From Deltaproteobacteria bacterium (lineage in GTDB: Bacteria; Chloroflexota; Dehalococcoidia; Dehalococcoidales; BS750m-G39), in NCBI GenBank assembly GCA_030606505.1, contig JAUWGI010000019.1, forward strand, positions 1-8,551: a DNA stretch of 8,551 nt. The letters run 5' to 3'. Positions within the stretch are counted from its first letter, which is position 1. Every line of letters begins with the position of its first letter. The notes below the pieces were generated by a model. It made no database searches, had not been told where the DNA came from, and saw only the letters and a program-made list of their open reading frames with translations. Shown here piece after piece: positions 5,324-8,551 of the stretch. The position numbers and the translations under genes are program-made.

Positions 5324-5356
5324 GGGCCAGGCGTATAAAGCCTGGCTTCAGTCGTT
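5324..5356 (+). terminator. Hairpin terminator of coiled-coil unit 1
   Basis: GCCAGGC (5326-5332), loop GTATAAA, GCCTGGC (5340-5346): a perfect seven-base stem, followed by a T-containing but interrupted run (TTCAGTCGTTT). It lies 25 bases after the stop. Sequence and layout match the terminator at 7442-7476, including the upstream CTAGT. Confidence 0.6.
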
Positions 5357-5361
5357 TCTGG

Positions 5362-5381
5362 GGGGCTGTAACCCCACCCCC
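5362..5381 (+). repeat. GGGGCTGTAACC box, second copy
   Basis: GGGGCTGTAACCCCACCCCC, 18 of 20 positions identical to 3146-3165. It lies just after the unit 1 terminator, as the first of the boxes shared by the two intergenic gaps. Confidence 0.55.
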
Positions 5382-5448
5382 ATTTACATCTTTTCCCGCC
5401 CGCCGCCCTTTAAGGAAGCCCCTCCCCCTGTTCTCAGTTGTTCTTTTG

Positions 5449-5495
5449 CCCCACCCCTCCCGTCCTATAAGACTTCACCTTTCTTAACTTTTCCC
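5449..5495 (-). repeat. Hairpin plus G-rich tail repeat, degenerate copy 5 (inverted)
   Basis: On the - strand: an A-rich arm, AAGG, loop TGAAG, TCTT (plus-strand 5469-5481, one G-T wobble), then TATAGGACGGGAGGGGTGGGG. The arm, loop position and tail match copy 2, but the stem is shorter and the first tail tract is GG. Confidence 0.5.
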
Positions 5496-5507
5496 ACCAG
5501 GGTTAGT

Positions 5508-5555
5508 ACTAAAATACCACCGGTACTAGCTCGATTAGGTGATTGTATCTTGAGG
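5508..5555 (+). promoter_or_regulatory. Shared leader block, unit 2 (candidate promoter)
   Basis: ACTAAAATAC (5508-5517, containing the -10-like TAAAAT at 5510-5515), then 20 bases, then GGTGATTG (5538-5545). It matches the block at 3447-3494. No good -35 is visible at the right distance. Here the block precedes the helix-turn-helix gene rather than the coiled-coil gene directly. Confidence 0.4.
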
Positions 5556-5612
5556 GGAATGGAGGCATACTCAAGAAAACGGGTAAATAACCATGTTATT
5601 CAGGGAGCAGTT

Positions 5613-5870
5613 ATGGCTACCATTAGTAACGAAAGAGATATCAGGCGAATAGGAAATAACCACAACGACGATAGATTACCCGCTAGACTGCTGGCCGTGG
5701 GCGAGGTGGCCCATTTTTTGGGCGTTCACACCAGCACGGTCAGGCGCTGGGAGAAGAAGGGACTGCTGAGGTCGTACGCTATCGGGCTTCGGAACAGTCT
5801 CAGGTTCAAGCAGGAAGATGTTCTCAGTTTTCTCAATAAGTCCCGAAAAAAGAGTATCGGTGCGGCTTAG
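5613..5870 (+). CDS. Small excisionase/MerR-type helix-turn-helix DNA-binding protein
   Basis: 85 residues. Residues 27-48 (LAVGEVAHFLGVHTSTVRRW) form the winged helix-turn-helix typical of the excisionase/HTH_17 group. RNSLRFKQEDVLSFL (60-74) is the wing and closing helix. No effector or dimerisation domain follows, only a basic tail. The role is binding DNA as a small transcription factor or architectural protein. ATG 5613 is chosen because AGGGAG (5602-5607) lies five bases upstream. ATG 5559 and TTG 5550 are in frame but poorly placed relative to a ribosome site. The gene lies between the shared leader block and the second coiled-coil gene, 31 bases before the chosen start of the latter, so the two are probably cotranscribed. 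Excisionases often serve mobile elements, but no integrase is seen here; local autoregulation is the simpler inference. Confidence 0.85.
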   Translation: MATISNERDIRRIGNNHNDDRLPARLLAVGEVAHFLGVHTSTVRRWEKKGLLRSYAIGLRNSLRFKQEDVLSFLNKSRKKSIGAA

Positions 5871-5887
5871 GGGAAGTTAACCCATGA

Positions 5888-5897
5888 GGGGGGTGAG
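5888..5897 (+). promoter_or_regulatory. Ribosome binding site fixing the start of the second coiled-coil gene
   Basis: GGGGGGTGAG ends four bases before ATG 5902. It aligns with the sequence before the first coiled-coil gene (both have GTGAGTT, then ATGGC). An in-frame ATG at 5884 lacks a comparable site. Confidence 0.6.
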
Positions 5898-5901
5898 TTT
5901 G

Positions 5902-7419
5902 ATGGCAAAGCAGGACAATGGCAGGCAGGAGTCCGAAGAGCTGGGCAGGGTTATTGACCGGTTCCAGCAGCAGCTTCCCGGGCTTCTCAAGCAGGAGAAG
6001 GAAAGGCTGACCGAGGTTGCCAGGCAGGAATCGGCTGGCATTATCAATCGGGCTAAGGAAGAGGCGGTCAAGGTTGTTGAGGAGGCTAACGAGCGGGCCA
6101 GGAAGGAGGCGGAGGCGGAGTCAGCCCGGATTGTGGCTGAAGCCGAAGCCAAGGCGAAAGAGATTAATGCGGCTACTAAAGCAGAAGCTGCCGATGAAGC
6201 CGCCGGCTATATGGATGGGATAAGGCAGAAAGCCGAGTTGATAGTCGAGGAGTTAAAGAATAACGCCAAGAGGGCAGCGGTGGCGGATGCAGCTGCCGTG
6301 GTTACCAAGGCGAGGGAAGAGGCGGAGCAGATTCTTGGCCAGGCCGAGAGCAGGGCCAAGAAGGAAGCACAGGATAAGGCAAGGCCGGAGATGGAACTAA
6401 TCATCGCCGAGGCCAAGGAGGAAGCGGCGATGATTGTGGCCAAGACGGAGCGGGATGCGGCCAGCCAGGCCGATAAGCTGGTGGCTGGTTCCCGTAAGGA
6501 GAACGAGAAGATAGCTCGTGAGCTGCTAGAAAAAGCGAAAAAGGAGGCCGATGAGTTGAGCCGCTCGGCGGCCGAGTTGAAGAAGCAGGCGGAGCGGGAG
6601 CTTAAGGAAGTGGCCGATAGGGCCAAAAAGGAAGCCGAGGCGGTTCTCAAGGAGGCCAGGGAGCAGGGCAAGAAAGAGGTGGAGGCGAAGCTGGCCGAGG
6701 TAGCCGTTCAGGCCAAAGAAAAGGAAGAGCAGATTACCCGCCAGGCCGAGGAGAAGATGATGAGGCGGGCAGAGTCAGAGTCGGCCAAGCTCATCGCCGA
6801 GGCCAAGGCCAAGGCGGAGTGGGAGGCGGCTCAGATTATAGCCGAGGCCAGGAAACAGGCGGAGGAGATTATTGCCGAAACCGGCAAGCAGATGGAGGAG
6901 GCGCCGGCGCCGCCAGTTGGAATTGTGGCTGAGGCCAGACCGGCCCCCGACGAGTTTACCCCGCCTCTGGCTGGACCGGAACCGGTAACAGATGCGCTGG
7001 GCAGGATGGCTATGGAGAGCCTGGAATCTCAGGCAGAGTTAACCCCGCTGCCGGTGGTAACGGTGCCGGAGATACAGCCGGCGGCTCAGCGAACTGAGGA
7101 GAAGCCGGAAGCTCAGGCTGAGGAAAAAGCGGCGGCGGCCAGCAACGGAGATGGCGATGGGCTTTACCGGGGGACGCTGGAGCTGGATATAACCTCGGTG
7201 GATGCCCAGCAGATACCCGTTTTCCTGTCAAAGCTGCAGCAGATTCCCAACCTGCAGGTGGTGTCATTCAAGGGTTTGCCCGGTGGCAATAGCATTATTG
7301 TTCTGGCCATTAACCACCCCATGCCTCTGCCCGATATTCTCAAAAGGATGTCGCCGGTAGAGTCGGTGGAGGACAACGACAACGGGGTTCACGTGGTACT
7401 GAAGGCAACGGCTTTTTAA
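5902..7419 (+). CDS. Long coiled-coil protein with C-terminal beta-alpha-beta-beta-alpha-beta domain (unit 2)
   Basis: Paralogue of the protein at 3567; function not recognised. 505 residues from ATG 5902. An ATG six codons upstream exists, but from 5902 both proteins begin MAK and align without gaps to Tyr103-Met104. Residues about 15-333 are Ala/Glu/Lys-rich coiled coil, with one KAEWEAA motif at 304, where the paralogue has two. Residues 334-420 are a Pro/Ala/Glu-rich, probably flexible linker that the paralogue lacks. Residues 421-505 (from LYRGTLELDI) repeat the C-terminal domain, about four in ten residues identical, with NLQVVSFKG and PMPLPDIL as the best-kept parts. No Cys, signal peptide or membrane helix. 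It follows the helix-turn-helix gene in an apparent operon and is closed by a good terminator. Hetero-assembly with the paralogue is plausible but inferred. Confidence 0.85.
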   Translation: MAKQDNGRQESEELGRVIDRFQQQLPGLLKQEKERLTEVARQESAGIINRAKEEAVKVVEEANERARKEAEAESARIVAEAEAKAKEINAATKAEAADEAAGYMDGIRQKAELIVEELKNNAKRAAVADAAAVVTKAREEAEQILGQAESRAKKEAQDKARPEMELIIAEAKEEAAMIVAKTERDAASQADKLVAGSRKENEKIARELLEKAKKEADELSRSAAELKKQAERELKEVADRAKKEAEAVLKEAREQGKKEVEAKLAEVAVQAKEKEEQITRQAEEKMMRRAESESAKLIAEAKAKAEWEAAQIIAEARKQAEEIIAETGKQMEEAPAPPVGIVAEARPAPDEFTPPLAGPEPVTDALGRMAMESLESQAELTPLPVVTVPEIQPAAQRTEEKPEAQAEEKAAAASNGDGDGLYRGTLELDITSVDAQQIPVFLSKLQQIPNLQVVSFKGLPGGNSIIVLAINHPMPLPDILKRMSPVESVEDNDNGVHVVLKATAF

Positions 7420-7441
7420 TACCCCACCCCCCAGCTAGTTC

Positions 7442-7476
7442 AGGGCTAGGCTCTAACCGGGCCTGGCCTTTTTCTT
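7442..7476 (+). terminator. Rho-independent terminator of coiled-coil unit 2
   Basis: GGCTAGGC (7444-7451) pairs with GCCTGGCC (7461-7468) with one U-G wobble, and two further weaker pairs extend the stem. TTTTTCTT (7469-7476) follows directly. It sits 22 bases after the stop codon and ends 14 bases before the convergent transporter gene. Confidence 0.8.
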
Positions 7477-7490
7477 ATTTCCGCTGGGGC

Positions 7491-8189
7491 TTAGGACAAA
7501 GCCTCGATGGCGATGGAGAATCTCTCTTTGAAGCGCCGCAGTATGGCGATGGTCCTGGCTCCCAGCACCCCCAGAAAGACGGCGTTGCCGGCGGCGTGCA
7601 GCGTGTCGAACCAGACAGTGTTGAGCTGTGTCACCAGGAAAGTTTTCAGGGTAAGGGGATAGATAAAGGCGGTCCAGAACCAGATATTGGTGATGAGGCC
7701 GTAGAGGTAGCCCCAGACCACCCCGATAACTATCAGGACGGCTGTATTGAGCTTTAATTTACTTAAATAGCCCGCGGAAAGCCCGGCCAGCCCCCAGGCA
7801 ATCATCTGGTAGAGCGTCCAGGGCCCGTGCCCCAGGAAGAAATTGGATACCAGCGCCGTCATGGCGCCGACGGCAAAGCCGGCGATCGGCCCGAAGACGT
7901 AGCCGGTGCAGATGATGATATAGGTGCAGGGCTGCACATTAGGGATAGCGGCGAAGGGCACCCTCAGCACCGCCGAAATCGTTCCCAGCATGGCCACCAG
8001 GGCAATCTCTTTGGAGGTGGTGGCGGCGGTCTCAAACTCAAAGAACAGCGCCAGGCAGACCAGGGCGGCGATGACGGCGGCCAGTATCCCCCAGTTCAGG
8101 ATGTCGGCCTCGGGCCAGAGGGCGGCGGTGATAAAAGCCCCGGCGGCCACCACCCCGATGGCAATTAAAACGATATGGGATTTCTTCAC
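7491..8189 (-). CDS. ECF transporter S component (membrane substrate-binding subunit)
   Basis: A 232-residue integral membrane protein. It is the substrate-capture part of an energy-coupling-factor importer for a vitamin or similar micronutrient. Two hydrophobic helices (about 5-25 and 33-52) precede the usual S-component core, which begins near EIALVAMLG (61-69). Conserved stretches are NVQPCTYIIICTGYVFGP (84-101), ALVSNFFLGHGPWTLYQM (112-129) and WFDTLHAAGNAVF (193-205). The pattern recalls S components of the cobalamin (CbrT-like) group, but the substrate is not proven. The start is GTG at 8187-8189; its GTGA overlaps the TGA stop of the upstream ATPase gene, so translation is probably coupled. 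The gene runs towards the coiled-coil units and ends 14 bases from their terminator. Confidence 0.88.
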   Translation of the reverse strand: MKKSHIVLIAIGVVAAGAFITAALWPEADILNWGILAAVIAALVCLALFFEFETAATTSKEIALVAMLGTISAVLRVPFAAIPNVQPCTYIIICTGYVFGPIAGFAVGAMTALVSNFFLGHGPWTLYQMIAWGLAGLSAGYLSKLKLNTAVLIVIGVVWGYLYGLITNIWFWTAFIYPLTLKTFLVTQLNTVWFDTLHAAGNAVFLGVLGARTIAILRRFKERFSIAIEALS

Positions 8190-8551
8190 CCTATCTGCCC
8201 CAGCATCTCGTCGACGGTCAGGGTGGTGTCGGCCACCCCGTAGCCGCTCAGTGCTTGAGCTAAGCGGTTAATCTGCGGCGAAAAGAGCAGGGCTTTGGAC
8301 AATACCTCCCGCTTGCTCCCCTCCACCACCACCCGCCCCTCGCTGAGCAGCACCACCCGCTGGGCGCACTCGGCTATGGTCTCCACGTCGTGACTGACCA
8401 TAATCACGGTGTTGCCCCGCCGGCGGTAGTCATCAAGATAATCGACCAGCTTCTTCTTTAAGATATAGTCCATGCCTCTGGTCGGCTCGTCGAGGACGAT
8501 GACTTCGGGCTGGCCCACCAGCACCGAGGCCAGGGCAACTCTCTGTTTCTC
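8186..8551 (-). CDS. ECF-type ABC transporter ATP-binding protein (partial, C-terminal part)
   Basis: The gene enters from the right edge, and 121 codons plus the stop are visible, with no start codon in the window. The first visible residues, EKQRVALASVL, are the end of the ABC signature region. Walker B follows as VIVLDEPTRGMDY, with the catalytic Glu. The H-loop is VIMVSHD, and a family C-terminal extension includes LLFSPQINRLAQAL. Walker A is beyond the window. EPTRGMDY and the tail fit ATPases that energise ECF importers (EcfA type). Whether this is a single-domain or fused double ATPase cannot be seen. Its stop overlaps the S-component start by four bases, so both act in one importer. 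Confidence 0.88.
   Translation of the reverse strand, partial: EKQRVALASVLVGQPEVIVLDEPTRGMDYILKKKLVDYLDDYRRRGNTVIMVSHDVETIAECAQRVVLLSEGRVVVEGSKREVLSKALLFSPQINRLAQALSGYGVADTTLTVDEMLGQIG

Larger units (their letters stand above)
5301..5612. other. Gene-free region between the two coiled-coil units
   Basis: About 310 bases without a supportable gene. In order it holds the terminator of unit 1, the GGGGCTGTAACC box, the AGGAAGCCCC box (5413-5430), the TTTTGCCCC box (5444-5456), an inverted degenerate copy of the hairpin element, and the shared leader block. The order of boxes matches the gap before unit 1. Two upstream in-frame starts for the helix-turn-helix gene (TTG 5550, ATG 5559) fall here but are not preferred. 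Confidence 0.65.

Noticed and set aside
5613..5870. Phage or integrative element, because the HTH protein is excisionase-like
   Set aside because: No integrase, att-like direct repeats flanking a tRNA gene, or phage genes are in the window; small HTH_17 proteins also occur as ordinary regulators.

Overview
The window looks like chromosomal DNA of an uncultured Chloroflexota bacterium, most likely a Dehalococcoidia relative. This is inferred from gene style and gene mix (folate genes, an ECF vitamin transporter, C-rich intergenic repeats); no rRNA or marker gene proves it.

Left part (1-2970): a classical short-chain dehydrogenase with its own promoter, then a compact folate/pterin run, folP-folK-queD-like, all on +. 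folK starts inside folP, and the pterin enzyme starts one base after the folK stop. The pterin enzyme carries the motif C-E-x2-H-G-H, which fits a PTPS-I/III-type enzyme that could stand in for FolB. A small Trm112-like zinc protein lies head-on against it; the stop codons overlap at TTAA.

Middle part (2971-7476): the most unusual section. Two long paralogous coiled-coil proteins (577 and 505 aa) each end in the same roughly 80-residue domain with a predicted beta-alpha-beta-beta-alpha-beta order. Each is preceded by a C-rich, repeat-bearing intergenic region with matching boxes in the same order, and each is followed by a related hairpin terminator, so the whole unit appears to have been duplicated. 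Only the second unit carries a small excisionase/MerR-type helix-turn-helix gene between its promoter block and the coiled-coil gene. I do not recognise a named system with this layout. A structural (filament, scaffold or envelope) role with local transcriptional control is the simplest inference.

The intergenic regions also hold a dispersed element: a short hairpin with compensatory stem changes, followed by a G-rich tail able to form a G-quadruplex. Clear copies lie at 1-54, 2980-3025 (-), 3069-3126 and 3180-3226, with a degenerate copy at 5449-5495 (-) and a longer-stemmed relative at 3404-3446.

Right part (7491-8551, - strand): the end of an ABC ATPase gene that runs off the window, overlapping by four bases an ECF transporter substrate-binding (S) component. 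Together they are part of a vitamin or micronutrient importer.
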